Of a DNA stretch of 10,256 bases, positions 1 through 8,408 are shown in pieces (position 1 is the first letter of the stretch; each line of letters starts with the position of its first letter). A program made the translations under genes and the position numbers. Below the pieces are notes generated by a model that did no database searches, had not been told where the DNA came from, and saw only the letters and a program-made list of their open reading frames with translations. The DNA comes from Coemansia sp. RSA 1804 (Eukaryota > Kickxellomycota > Kickxellomycetes > Kickxellales > Kickxellaceae): positions 1 through 10,256 of the forward strand of contig JANBTH010000874.1 of the NCBI GenBank assembly GCA_027578815.1, given 5' to 3'.

Positions 1-3000
1 CTGCCCAGGGACTCGATGTAGAATCCGGCCTTTCCCGGCGGCGCCACATCCATTGCACGAAGGATGGCCGGCACAACACGACTCAGAAACGGTTCGCAAC
101 CCGTCTGCAGCGGAGCAAACATCGAAATCAGCGCCTGGACGGCCAGCTGATGCGAATCAACATCCAGCGGATTGTCTAGGATGCGCAGCAACGTATTCAC
201 AGAAACCTGCGTGTAGTAGCCGCTGCCGCTGAATGCAGTGCCATACGACTCGATCGGAATGTCGCCAACAATCTTTTCGCTGGGCTTCTCGTCGTTGAAA
301 ACAGTCATGACATTGGGCGCTGGACCACGATTCTTGAGTTTCTTTGCATGATGGTGCTTTCTGGTGCGCTTGCCGCCAATACCACCACCGATACCACCGC
401 CAATACCGTCCTTTCTTCCCGCAGACGCAGCCTTGATCTGTCTGTCGTTCGTGTCGTTGCCATCAGCGCCATCCGTGCTGCTCCCAGCGCCGCCGTTCCC
501 GCCTCCAGAACCAGCTCCACCGCCCTGATAAGTGCTAGACATGTTGGCCAGCGCATCCTTGTACTTGTGCGGATCGATCGCGCCAAGCGCCCCAATCACA
601 CGAACAACCTCAAGCCGAAGCTCCTTGTCCGACTGGCTCTTCAGCATGCCAGCCAGAATGTCAAAAAGCCGCGGATACTCGATGTACGGCGTAATAACCA
701 TGCCGCAAAAGCTAGCGCAGTTGCTAAGCGCCTTGAGTGCCGATATGTGCTTCTGTGTGTTCGTGGTGTCGCTGAGCGCATTCATAATGCTCGACAGAAG
801 CTTGTCGATGTGCGGAACAAGATCGCTGCCGCCCACACGCGCGAGCGCAGCAACCGTGTCAAGCAGCTTGCTTGCCAGCTGCGGGGGACCGTCGTCGATC
901 CGCGGCAGAATGGTGCGGAAGATATCGCCAACGTAGGGCCGCACCCAGTTCTCCGCCGAGCATACCAGAACCATGGTCAGCTGGATGCACTCCTCGCGCT
1001 CATTGTTGGTCTGCGCAAACTCCAGCTCAGTCAGCAGCTGGACGACCATGCGCCGGAGCGAGGGCATCACGTGCGCAGGATTCATGTTGGCCAGCCGCCC
1101 AATGACGCTCAGGATGGTCAGCCGCACCTCAAAGACCTCGTCGTTGAGAAGAAGGAACAAGCACTGGATGTTCTGGGCCTTTCCCATGTGGAAGTCAAAG
1201 CACGTGCCCTTGTTCAGCATCTTCGCAGCAGCAAGCCGCACCTCGGGATCCAGATCCGTGACAGCCGCCGTGACCAGTCGCTGGACGACCTCGCTGGCAA
1301 CCTCAACACCCGCTCCCGCCATCGTCTTGTACAGCGGATCCGAGAGCACGATATGCGATACCGCGTTAATGGCCTCTTTACGGACCTGCGCGTTCCGGTG
1401 GCTCAGGTACTGGAGAATACCGGTCCGCACAAACTCGGACAGGTTCTCCTCGCTGAAACTAAAGTTGCTCAGTGTGTGCAGGGCAAGAACGATAATGTCA
1501 GCCGTGACCGTGATACTGTTAGCAGTGGCAACAACAATCGAAACTGATTCCCCAGACCCAGACCCAGCGGCACCGCCGAGGACTCCGTTAACTGCTGCCA
1601 GAACGCTCGAGTTGTTTCCGTTGACTGCGCCAGCGTTTCCGCCTCCTCCGGGACCAAGCCCGAGTCCCGACACCGACAGGCTGCCATTCACGCCATTGCT
1701 ATTACCATTGGCACCGTGGCTACCATTGCTGCTGCCGTTGCTGGCACCTGCAACACCGCTGGCACCCGATGGCGTCAGGGCGTAATGCAAGGAAGCCGCA
1801 CCCATCCGCTGCTCCAGCCTATCAAGACTCGGCTGTGTAGGACGGAACGGAACGTTGACCAGGATAATCGACACCATATCGAGCAGTCTGTCCTGCACAG
1901 CAGGCTGCAGCTGACTGACCTCGCGCTCCAAAACGGCCAGCGAATTGCACAGCGCTTGGCTCAACCCAGTTGTGAACATAAGATCCAGGATCTCGCGCAT
2001 ATACCTGGTCAGTGCTGGACCCATAGCCGACGCAAGAATGGCGATGGTCTGCAGAATGGCAACAGCCGCCTCGTCGGGGTCGGCGGTGAGCGGAGCACGC
2101 AGCTTCACGCGCTGGATCAGCGCATCCCGGATCGCACGGGTGGTGGGTTCCAGGTACACGCGGAAGTCCGAGCTGCACGACTGCGCGATATGCGCAAGCG
2201 CCAGGAACGCCGTCGCGCGGTCGGTGCTGTTGCTCCGCGCCAGCGTGATAAGATAATTGCACGCGCTGGCCATCACCGGCGTGTCGCCGCCAATGTTAGT
2301 CCGAGCAAAGTCCTGCGGACTGTAGCGCGCAAGCACGGGAAAAAGATTGATTGCAGCTTTGCGAACAATCGGGTCGCGGTGGTCCTTCAGTTTCAGCGCC
2401 ATTTCGCTTGCGTTGCTGTAATAGGAATGCATGTACATGCCGCCATGCAGAACCAGCTCCTGGCATATCAGAAGCGCTGCGTGGAACCCTTCCACGCTGC
2501 CGTGCTGCTGAACGCGCTGGAGCTCCTCGTGCAGAAAGTTGAGCCACGGGTTGCGCACAGTCTGGTCATGCATGGGCACAAGATCCAAGCAGGCGCCAAG
2601 GGTGCGCGCAGCGGCTGTTCTCATTTCCAAGCGCTGGTCGTTCAATGGCTTGCTGAGCGCAGTCAGCACCTTGGGAATATACGAGTACAGCGAAGTTGGC
2701 GCTCCCACGCACAGCACCTCTATAAGCCGAAGCGCAGTGGTCCGCCGCACCTCGCCACGGTCGCTGGCCAACCACTCCAAGCAGCGACTGACCTCGGGCT
2801 CGACGGACGACATCACCACCGCCCACTTCTTCTGCAGAAGCCTCCCAAAGATGTCGACCGCCTCGGTGCATACCGCCATATTGCTTCCCGAAATAAGGCT
2901 TTTGACCTGCGCCGTAATCCGGGTCTTTTGTGTCTCTTCAAGCATTTCAATATCAATTAGCGCCCGCATAATGGCCGTGCACGCCAGGCGGTCGGGGACA

Positions 3001-3092
3001 TCGGCGGAGCGCACAAGCTTCATTATCGTCGCATTCAGCTCAACGTAGACGGGATTCTGGCTGCCGTGTTTGCCGCTGGCCTCGGCAGCCAT
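1..3092 (-). CDS. TOR: TOR (target of rapamycin) protein kinase, N-terminal HEAT-repeat part; 3' end outside window
   Basis: Seen: one uninterrupted frame of 1030 codons from ATG 3092-3090 to the left edge, with no intron. The protein is helical repeat throughout. Stretches match the TOR N-terminus in order: CLEWLASDRGEVRR (about residue 105), SSDFRVYLEP (about 306), AMGPALTRYMREILDLMF (about 355), NIQCLFLLLNDEVFEVR (about 640), NMNPAHVMPSLRRM (about 667) and IGALGAIDPHKYK (about 835). Two low-complexity insertions sit at about 441-522 (Ser/Gly/Asn) and 852-945 (Gly-rich, with a basic stretch at 908-922). Known: TOR is a PIKK-family Ser/Thr kinase of about 2,400-2,500 residues that controls growth in TORC1 and TORC2; its N-terminal solenoid holds partner subunits such as Kog1/Raptor or Avo3/Rictor. 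The start context is strong (A at -3, G at +4). FAT, FRB and kinase domains are not visible, so activity cannot be judged. A different HEAT protein is unlikely given the ordered matches. TOR1 and TOR2 paralogues cannot be told apart. Confidence 0.93.
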   Translation of the reverse strand, partial: MAAEASGKHGSQNPVYVELNATIMKLVRSADVPDRLACTAIMRALIDIEMLEETQKTRITAQVKSLISGSNMAVCTEAVDIFGRLLQKKWAVVMSSVEPEVSRCLEWLASDRGEVRRTTALRLIEVLCVGAPTSLYSYIPKVLTALSKPLNDQRLEMRTAAARTLGACLDLVPMHDQTVRNPWLNFLHEELQRVQQHGSVEGFHAALLICQELVLHGGMYMHSYYSNASEMALKLKDHRDPIVRKAAINLFPVLARYSPQDFARTNIGGDTPVMASACNYLITLARSNSTDRATAFLALAHIAQSCSSDFRVYLEPTTRAIRDALIQRVKLRAPLTADPDEAAVAILQTIAILASAMGPALTRYMREILDLMFTTGLSQALCNSLAVLEREVSQLQPAVQDRLLDMVSIILVNVPFRPTQPSLDRLEQRMGAASLHYALTPSGASGVAGASNGSSNGSHGANGNSNGVNGSLSVSGLGLGPGGGGNAGAVNGNNSSVLAAVNGVLGGAAGSGSGESVSIVVATANSITVTADIIVLALHTLSNFSFSEENLSEFVRTGILQYLSHRNAQVRKEAINAVSHIVLSDPLYKTMAGAGVEVASEVVQRLVTAAVTDLDPEVRLAAAKMLNKGTCFDFHMGKAQNIQCLFLLLNDEVFEVRLTILSVIGRLANMNPAHVMPSLRRMVVQLLTELEFAQTNNEREECIQLTMVLVCSAENWVRPYVGDIFRTILPRIDDGPPQLASKLLDTVAALARVGGSDLVPHIDKLLSSIMNALSDTTNTQKHISALKALSNCASFCGMVITPYIEYPRLFDILAGMLKSQSDKELRLEVVRVIGALGAIDPHKYKDALANMSSTYQGGGAGSGGGNGGAGSSTDGADGNDTNDRQIKAASAGRKDGIGGGIGGGIGGKRTRKHHHAKKLKNRGPAPNVMTVFNDEKPSEKIVGDIPIESYGTAFSGSGYYTQVSVNTLLRILDNPLDVDSHQLAVQALISMFAPLQTGCEPFLSRVVPAILRAMDVAPPGKAGFYIESLG

Positions 3093-3120
3093 GATCTACA
3101 ATAGGCAACAGCAAGCACAT
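3040..3120 (-). other. Short upstream reading frame overlapping the TOR start codon
   Basis: On the minus strand an ATG at 3120-3118 opens a 26-codon frame ending in TGA at 3042-3040. It lies 28 bases upstream of the TOR ATG and in another frame, so it runs past the TOR start. Its context is weak (T at -3), whereas the TOR ATG has A at -3 and G at +4, which would favour leaky scanning. It matters only if the TOR mRNA begins upstream of 3120, which the sequence alone does not establish. The encoded peptide resembles nothing I know. Confidence 0.4.
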
Positions 3121-3602
3121 GTAGTAAAAAAAGGGGGAAGTGAGTGGGAAAGGAAGGCGACAGATATAAAGAGCGCATTAAGGACATTCACAAAGAGTTT
3201 AGCACGGGTCGCCATGAACAATAAAGATAAACAGCAAGCAAACAAGCAAGCCCAGCGAAAGAAGGGGCATCGAAACAGGCTATAGTTATCAGCCTTAACT
3301 CTACCTGTTTGCGCAAATGCTCTGTTCCATTGACACGCTCTGCAGCATCTCTACAACAGCAATAATATAAACGCAGATTAGCATAACAAAATAACCGATT
3401 AGTGAGAAAAAAAAAAAAGAAACAGTCACTGTGTGCTCTGCTAAATCTTCACCAGCGTTTGAGTAATTGCAGAACGGGAATGTTTGCATACAACCACTCA
3501 AAAGGAAAGGAGGTGTCGCATGCTTCTTACTTTGACCGAATCCAAGCGAGCACGTCGGGTCGCAGCGCCTCAACCATATCAACTATTTTAAATATTTATA
3601 AT

Positions 3603-3630
3603 GAAGAAAGAAAGAAAGAAGGGAAAAGGG
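3603..3630. repeat. Purine tract with GAAA microsatellite
   Basis: Twenty-eight consecutive purines on the plus strand, beginning with several GAAA units and ending in AAAAGGG. On the TOR-sense strand it is an unbroken pyrimidine tract about 510-540 bases upstream of the TOR ATG. Confidence 0.75.
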
Positions 3631-3761
3631 TGATTTCTTAGAATGAATGTCCTGGTATATAAATAAAAGAGAGTGAGAGCAAGAGAACGCACATTTACAT
3701 TTAATGAGCAAAAATTGAAAGAAGAAAGGCTGGAATACCAAAGTAAAAAAGAATATATTAT

Positions 3762-3800
3762 GAAGGAAGGGAGAGAAAAAGAGAGAGAGAGAGAAAAGGG
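3762..3800. repeat. Purine tract containing (GA)7
   Basis: Thirty-nine consecutive purines on the plus strand with a perfect GA dinucleotide run at 3781-3794. With the tract at 3603-3630 it makes the middle of this spacer strongly strand-asymmetric. It may be simple slippage sequence, or a nucleosome-excluding CT/GA element; the sequence alone does not decide. Confidence 0.75.
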
Positions 3801-4021
3801 GTAACTTTGCACACCAGCCATTTGAGGCGCATGCACCGGGCGCGTGGGCAAATGAAGCGAGAGGCTTTTTCAGCTGGAGATTTGTTTAGCATAGTATCTA
3901 CATCTTTCCCCTCTAAACCCACAGAGATGAGGAACCAACAGAAGCCAGGTACGTTTGTTGATGAATCAATGGAGAAGGAGTAAAGAAAGATATCGATAGA
4001 AAGAGAAAAGATGATGGCTGC

Positions 4022-6985
4022 CTACTCGACAAGCAGCACCTTGGCGGCCGAGATCTTGTCGCCGAGACTCAGCGCAATGCCCTGGGTCTTCGCACGGATG
4101 CGGATATGGCCGGTGATAGGCGCCGAGTCGGCGGGCTTCTCAATGGAGACGTTGGCCAGGGCATCCTCGCCAAAGATGGAGCGGGCGTACAGGTTGGCCG
4201 ACAAGAAGCCGCAATCGCCGGCCAGCGCGTTGTCAGGCGTGAGGCACGCCATGTTGGTGGCCTTCATGATGTGCGCCAGATACGAGCGCAGATCGAGCGC
4301 AGCGGAGGCCTCGCGCATCGGCGCCATGTTGACCTTGTTTTCCCACTCGAATTCCGTCCACATTGCGTGGAACTGCGTCTCGTCGCACCGCGCCGGACGA
4401 ATGTACTCCATGATATCAACGTGGATCTCGTTGAGCACAACGCAATGGTTGTCGCTGACGCCCGGCCCGTCGTACACAATGGTGCCAAAGATCACGCCAG
4501 TCTCCGTCGAAGACACCTTGATGCCGGCCTTGACGCTGGAGAACGAGAACGGCGCAACGTTGTAGGTCGTCGGCTTCTCCACCAGCTTCAAATCGCCAAG
4601 CGTCGAGAACTCAACCGACAGGTTGCGCAGCGTGTGGCTGGTCTGGTTGACCACCATAATGTCCAGCAAAATGTCGTACTGGTTGACATTAACATACGCC
4701 TCGGCATACACCGCATCCGAGAACCCTGTGAGCTGCACCACGCTATCCAGCTTCGAAACCGCTCCAGCCGCCTGGCCGTCAGCCTCACCCATGGCCACCT
4801 CAATATCGCGCTCCAGCGCCGCTGCATCCGCCGCTGTCGCTGTCTTCTCCGCCGGCTGCAGCGCGCCAAACGCAATCCCGTCATCCACCTGCACGGCGCC
4901 CTCCTTGCTGGACTTCTTGGCCTCGTCCTGCGCGCGCTTCTCTTCGCCACGCACAAGCCGCGCAAACGCGCCCTGCGTGTCGCGGATAAACGCATCGCCG
5001 AGCACCGCAGAGTCCTCGTCCACGTGCTCCAGCGCACGGATGCACGCCAGCACACGGCTGTACGAATCGTCGTCGATCGGCGTCGTCACAAACGCTGATT
5101 GCCCAATCCGGATCACGCCCGCCATGATCAGCATCGCCTCTGCGCGGAGTGAGTTGAGCTGCCGCTGTGCGTCTGCATCGTCCTTGGCAGCCTGTGCAAA
5201 CCGAAGCACCAGCTTGACCAGCGTGCTTGCAAGCACCGTGCCTGTGAAGAAGTCGCTGTTCAGGAGGACTGCGCGCAACGGCGGCTTGGAGTCCATCTTC
5301 TTCGCAGCTGCCGAGTGCGCATCGGCCGCCCGTGATGTCAGCGACGACTCTGTCGCATACGTGCCATCCGCCAGAATGCGACGCGACGCAGCAGCAGCAT
5401 GAGAAGAAGAGGTCGCCGATGGGGCCGGATCGCCAGACGACTCGGCTGCGTCCGCAGCGCGCTCTGCCTCAAGCTCGCGCTGTTCGGCGGCAAGCAGCGG
5501 CAGCTCGCCAATGGCCTCACGCAGCTTGGTCCACACAGCACGCACCTCGTCGGCAGACTCCGCGTACTCGCCCAGAATCCACAGTGCGCCGCGCACCACC
5601 TTTCCGGCCTTCAGGTCGAGGAAGCTGGCCACGAGGTGCTGGATGATACTGGTGCGCAGATCCGGGTAGGTCTCGGCAACCTCTCGGATGAACACAATAG
5701 CGTCGGTGGCCGACGATGCGCCAAACTCGGAGATCGAGTCCAGAAACAGCTGCACAACGCTTGCCGCAATCTCCGGGAACTGGCCGGCGCACGAGTGGAT
5801 GGTCTGGATCAGCAGAAGGCGATACTCCGACGCCTTGTCCTGCTCGCTGTTTTCCACGGTCTTGGCCAGCTCCTTCCTCAGCACCGCAATGACGTCGTCG
5901 ATATTGCGGCGCGACACAAGCTTCATGACGATGGCCAGCGCCTTGCGCCGCACTTCCAGGTCAGGCGTTCCCAGAACTCGCAGCAGATCCATCACCAGAT
6001 CATCCACGATGCCCTCGTGGCGCGCACGCAGCTGGTCCAGCCGCTCCAGCACGATGATCTTGATATTGTTGTCAGACTCCTTGCTGGCCAGCGAGATGTA
6101 GCACGAAGCCGCCGCCTTGACCGCCACCGGATTGGCCGTCAGCGTGACAAGCGTGGCCGCCGCCTCGTAGTTGACAGCACTGCCCGGCGCGTTAAGTAGC
6201 TCGAACACGCAGCGAATGAACAGCGCCTTTTCGCCGCTGAACTCGCGCGACGTGCGGCGAATCAGGTCGACCACGCTGAGCTGCAGCAGCGCATCCAGGC
6301 TGGAAACCAAGCGCGCGTTCTCCTTCAGCCATTGCACGGCAACAAGCGGCGCGTTGGCCGACAGCACATCGAGCGCATTGCGGCGGCAGACCATGTCGGC
6401 CTCGGTATCAAGGAAAGCCTTGACCAGCGCCGGGGCATCGGGGATGAGCTGCGGCAGGTGCCGGTAGATCGATCCCACCGCAAGCACCGCATTCTTGCGC
6501 ACATACGCGTGTCTGTGCTCGAGACAACTGCGCGTCGGCCCAATAAGCGGCTCCAGCAGATCTGCCTCGCGCAGCTTGCACAGGAGTCGCAGCGTGGCTC
6601 CACGAATGTACTCGTTCGGATGCTGCAGGTCATTGCGCAGCGCGTTGCAAATAAGAATCGTCTCCTGTTTCAGCGTCCCGTCACTCGCGTACTTTGGACA
6701 CACCTCCCAGTAGAACAAGAGTATCTTTTTCAGCGCCTTGTTGCGTGTCGGCATCACAAACCGAATAATGTGCATCAGAAGCATGTCGTAGTTTTCTCCC
6801 TGCAGTGTCCCCGTAATCACCTGCTGGAGTGCCTCGCTTTTGATTTGGTCTGTTCCGCGCTCAAGGTCCCGCTTTATTGTCTGCAGATTCGGTGTTTCCA
6901 CATCCATACGCGGATGAATCAGCATGTAGCACGCATCTGCTGACGAGTTGTTGCCGGCCCCAGCCGAAGCAGATGTAGCCATCAT
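4022..6985 (-). CDS. SEC26: Coatomer (COPI) subunit beta, Sec26/COPB1
   Basis: Complete 987-residue frame without introns, ATG at 6985 to TAG at 4024-4022. Known: beta-COP is a core subunit of the COPI coat that Arf1-GTP recruits to Golgi membranes for retrograde Golgi-to-ER and intra-Golgi transport; family members run about 950-975 residues, so the length fits. Seen: an adaptin-like HEAT/ARM solenoid (about 20-500) with family signatures LQHPNEYIRGATLRLLCKL, CLEHRHAYVRKNAVLAVGSIY, KESDNNIKIIVLERLDQL and GALWILGEY; an Ala/Ser/Glu-rich linker (about 500-540); GTYATESSLTS (about 540) and PPLRAVLLNSDFF (about 567); a charged linker (about 680-745); then the C-terminal appendage with LTGFSDAVYAEAYVNVNQYD (about 751), MWTEFEWENKV (about 875), NLYARSIFGEDALANVSIEK (about 930) and RIRAKTQGIALSLGDKI near the end. 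Two ATGs stand in tandem; the second has the better context (A at -3, G at +4), so translation may start one codon in. No break or missing block was seen. Confidence 0.98.
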   Translation of the reverse strand: MMATSASAGAGNNSSADACYMLIHPRMDVETPNLQTIKRDLERGTDQIKSEALQQVITGTLQGENYDMLLMHIIRFVMPTRNKALKKILLFYWEVCPKYASDGTLKQETILICNALRNDLQHPNEYIRGATLRLLCKLREADLLEPLIGPTRSCLEHRHAYVRKNAVLAVGSIYRHLPQLIPDAPALVKAFLDTEADMVCRRNALDVLSANAPLVAVQWLKENARLVSSLDALLQLSVVDLIRRTSREFSGEKALFIRCVFELLNAPGSAVNYEAAATLVTLTANPVAVKAAASCYISLASKESDNNIKIIVLERLDQLRARHEGIVDDLVMDLLRVLGTPDLEVRRKALAIVMKLVSRRNIDDVIAVLRKELAKTVENSEQDKASEYRLLLIQTIHSCAGQFPEIAASVVQLFLDSISEFGASSATDAIVFIREVAETYPDLRTSIIQHLVASFLDLKAGKVVRGALWILGEYAESADEVRAVWTKLREAIGELPLLAAEQRELEAERAADAAESSGDPAPSATSSSHAAAASRRILADGTYATESSLTSRAADAHSAAAKKMDSKPPLRAVLLNSDFFTGTVLASTLVKLVLRFAQAAKDDADAQRQLNSLRAEAMLIMAGVIRIGQSAFVTTPIDDDSYSRVLACIRALEHVDEDSAVLGDAFIRDTQGAFARLVRGEEKRAQDEAKKSSKEGAVQVDDGIAFGALQPAEKTATAADAAALERDIEVAMGEADGQAAGAVSKLDSVVQLTGFSDAVYAEAYVNVNQYDILLDIMVVNQTSHTLRNLSVEFSTLGDLKLVEKPTTYNVAPFSFSSVKAGIKVSSTETGVIFGTIVYDGPGVSDNHCVVLNEIHVDIMEYIRPARCDETQFHAMWTEFEWENKVNMAPMREASAALDLRSYLAHIMKATNMACLTPDNALAGDCGFLSANLYARSIFGEDALANVSIEKPADSAPITGHIRIRAKTQGIALSLGDKISAAKVLLVE

Positions 6986-7135
6986 TGAGGTTCCCTCTTT
7001 TTTTCTTGCTGAGTCTTTTCAAAGTGTAGATGAGGTGGATGGGATTTGAGTGAAATTAAATATGGAGCGAGTGAAAAAAGTAAATAACAATAAAAACAGA
7101 CAGGGCTGAGTTTGCTTCAAGCTCTATGCTCTATT

Positions 7136-7240
7136 CTCATCAACAATAAAGCCCATGTTTTGCTTATGATCTGGCTGGCTGGAGCCTATTGGCTGGGCGA
7201 ACAAAAGAGAATGGGAAAAGGGTACATGCTCATCAACAAT
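7136..7240. repeat. Pair of 12-base direct repeats in the SEC26 upstream region
   Basis: CTCATCAACAAT on the plus strand occurs at 7136-7147 and again at 7229-7240, 93 bases apart and flanking the CCAAT box. A 10-base opposite-strand match (TTGTTGATGA) also occurs at 3957-3966. The repeats could be factor-binding sites or chance in AT-rich DNA. Confidence 0.4.
7188..7192 (-). promoter_or_regulatory. CCAAT box (HAP/NF-Y type) upstream of SEC26
   Basis: On the minus strand the context reads AGCCAATAG, which fits the known preference of the heterotrimeric CCAAT-binding factor (Hap2/3/5, NF-Y) for purines before and S-R after the core. It lies about 200 bases upstream of the SEC26 ATG, within the usual range. 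Binding is inferred from the motif only. Confidence 0.4.
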
Positions 7241-7482
7241 CAGATCAGTGACCAGATCAAATTAGCTCTGTTCAACTGTTAGAGGTTGAGCGGATATTTG
7301 CTGAACTAAACACGACATTTATTGTGGATCCATGGGAGAGGATCAACATGAAAAGAAGGCAATAAATTGTTGCAATTGCTTTCATTTTTGCTTCACTAAC
7401 TAGCGGGAGAAAGATGTGCACATTCCATTTTTTATTATCCATGTTGTCATGTATAAAGTGGCAAATGAAAGCGCTGAAAACA

Positions 7483-7510
7483 ACATCCACAACCACATCC
7501 ACAACCACAT
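7483..7510. repeat. Short tandem repeat, 12-base unit
   Basis: ACATCCACAACC is repeated 2.3 times (7483-7494, 7495-7506, then ACAT). Each unit is two related hexamers (ACATCC and ACAACC). It looks like a minor minisatellite. Confidence 0.7.
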
Positions 7511-8188
7511 AAAAAAGTGAAAACGAACACATGCAAAAAAAGATAAAAACGGAAATAAAAAAGACATCCTGGACAGATAGATTGCAACAAATTCCAAGTG
7601 TTGAACTGAGTAAACCGATACAGAAACAATACCATTGGAACGGGAGAATGAGGCTCATGGAAAAAAGGAGGGATAATGTGCTTCAAGGATACAAGCCACA
7701 GGGCGCAGCAAGCGCCAAACAGCAGCAGATAATACAAGAAAAACAATAGAATCAGCCACAGAAGCCTTGTGCTTTGCTATTGTTGTTGCGTTTCTCCATT
7801 AACCAAGCTGAATAAACAGCCATCCTAGATAATGGCCAAGCACAGTAAGCGGGATCTAACAAAAAAAGTATAATTGAAGCTCACCATAAAAAAGAAAGTG
7901 ACTGCCACTGTTGCTCCTCCCCAGCTTTTTATTTCTATTTCTCAAGAAACAAAAGGGAAATAAAGGGGGGGAGAAACAAATAAGCCTCAATCCCTTGTAA
8001 AAACGATTCAAGAAACACCTTTTTTATTGTGCAGATACATACATGGACAAAAGTAAAGAATAGAAATTGAAATTGAAAAAGGATTGGTTGCTTCGTTTCA
8101 TGCCATTTTTCTTTCGTTGAGCGCCAAAAAAGAAAGGAAAGGAATTTGAAGAGGATGTAAACCTTTTCAATTTTTCAGGGCTGTTTTC

Positions 8189-8204
8189 TTTTTTTTTTTT
8201 TTTT
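8189..8204. repeat. T16 homopolymer run
   Basis: Sixteen consecutive T on the plus strand within a T-rich stretch (about 8160-8285). Such poly(dA:dT) tracts often mark nucleosome-depleted fungal promoters; here it lies about 115 bases upstream of the small ATG frame at 8319. A sequencing length error is possible in a run of this kind. Confidence 0.7.
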
Positions 8205-8318
8205 CAACATACGCCTCATTTCTTTTTTCCTTTTTTTCATGTCTGTCCTTGGAGGTTTCTTTTACTTTATTCATTTTGTTATTTTTGACATTTATTATAG
8301 TAGACATATTTCGCAGTG

Positions 8319-8408
8319 ATGAGTGCGGTTGAACAAAAGCGGGCGATGCAAGTAGGTAAGCCAGACGGCCATTTTTCTTTTGCTATCCAACGGAACGGAC
8401 GCAAATAA
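8319..8408 (+). other. Small ORF (29 codons), possible first exon of the downstream RRM gene
   Basis: ATG 8319-8321 opens a 29-codon frame ending in TAA 8406-8408. Its first twelve residues read MSAVEQKRAMQV, which looks more protein-like than the surroundings. Immediately after comes AG|GTAAGC, a good 5' splice site at 8356. Spliced to the acceptor at 9007, this frame would run on in phase with the RRM protein starting at 9157, adding 62 residues. The 49 codons between the acceptor and 9157 translate to a Phe/Leu/Val/Cys-rich string that looks like untranslated leader, so a non-coding exon or pure chance is as likely. Confidence 0.2.

Larger units (their letters stand above)
3093..4021. other. 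Intergenic spacer: TOR promoter/leader side and SEC26 3' flank
   Basis: This 929-base AT-rich stretch lies between two genes that both read on the minus strand, so it must hold the end of the SEC26 transcript and the promoter and leader of TOR. On the TOR-sense strand, the stretch from about 3160 down to 3124 is rich in C and T, and a TATA-like TTTATATC lies at about 3164-3171; CT-rich blocks near starts are common in fungal promoters. A second TATA-like stretch (TATAAAT on the minus strand) lies near 3595-3602. A possible minus-strand ATTAAA poly(A)-like hexamer is at 3705-3700, about 315 bases past the SEC26 stop; no AATAAA was seen close to the stop. An A12 run (3407-3418) and two purine tracts are listed separately. 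No tRNA and no convincing coding frame was found. Confidence 0.6.
6986..7260 (-). promoter_or_regulatory. SEC26 promoter and 5' leader
   Basis: On the minus strand the first 165 or so bases upstream of the SEC26 start contain no ATG, which fits an unstructured leader with direct scanning to the tandem ATGs. An AT-rich TATTTAA-like element lies at about 7055-7062, roughly 70-75 bases upstream of the start, and a CCAAT box sits about 200 bases upstream. A 12-base sequence, ATTGTTGATGAG in SEC26 sense, occurs twice, at 7136-7147 and 7229-7240. The transcription start cannot be fixed from sequence. Confidence 0.5.

Noticed and set aside
348..2960. Long plus-strand open frames (399 and 414 codons) opposite TOR
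   Set aside because: They are in exact codon register with the TOR frame on the other strand and have Arg/His/Gln-rich composition without family signatures. They are mirror artefacts of codon bias.
3301..3851. Short frames on both strands in the TOR-SEC26 spacer
   Set aside because: Lys/Glu- or Ser/Phe/Leu-rich strings created by purine/pyrimidine tracts; no conserved features.
4106..6943. Plus-strand open frames of 203-330 codons opposite SEC26
   Set aside because: Same codon-register mirror effect; SEC26 on the minus strand matches beta-COP over its full length.
7272..7658. Minus-strand 128-codon frame in the intergenic region
   Set aside because: Translation is Phe/Cys/Val-rich low complexity, partly from the ACATCC/ACAACC repeat, with no recognisable domain and no GC-rich coding composition.
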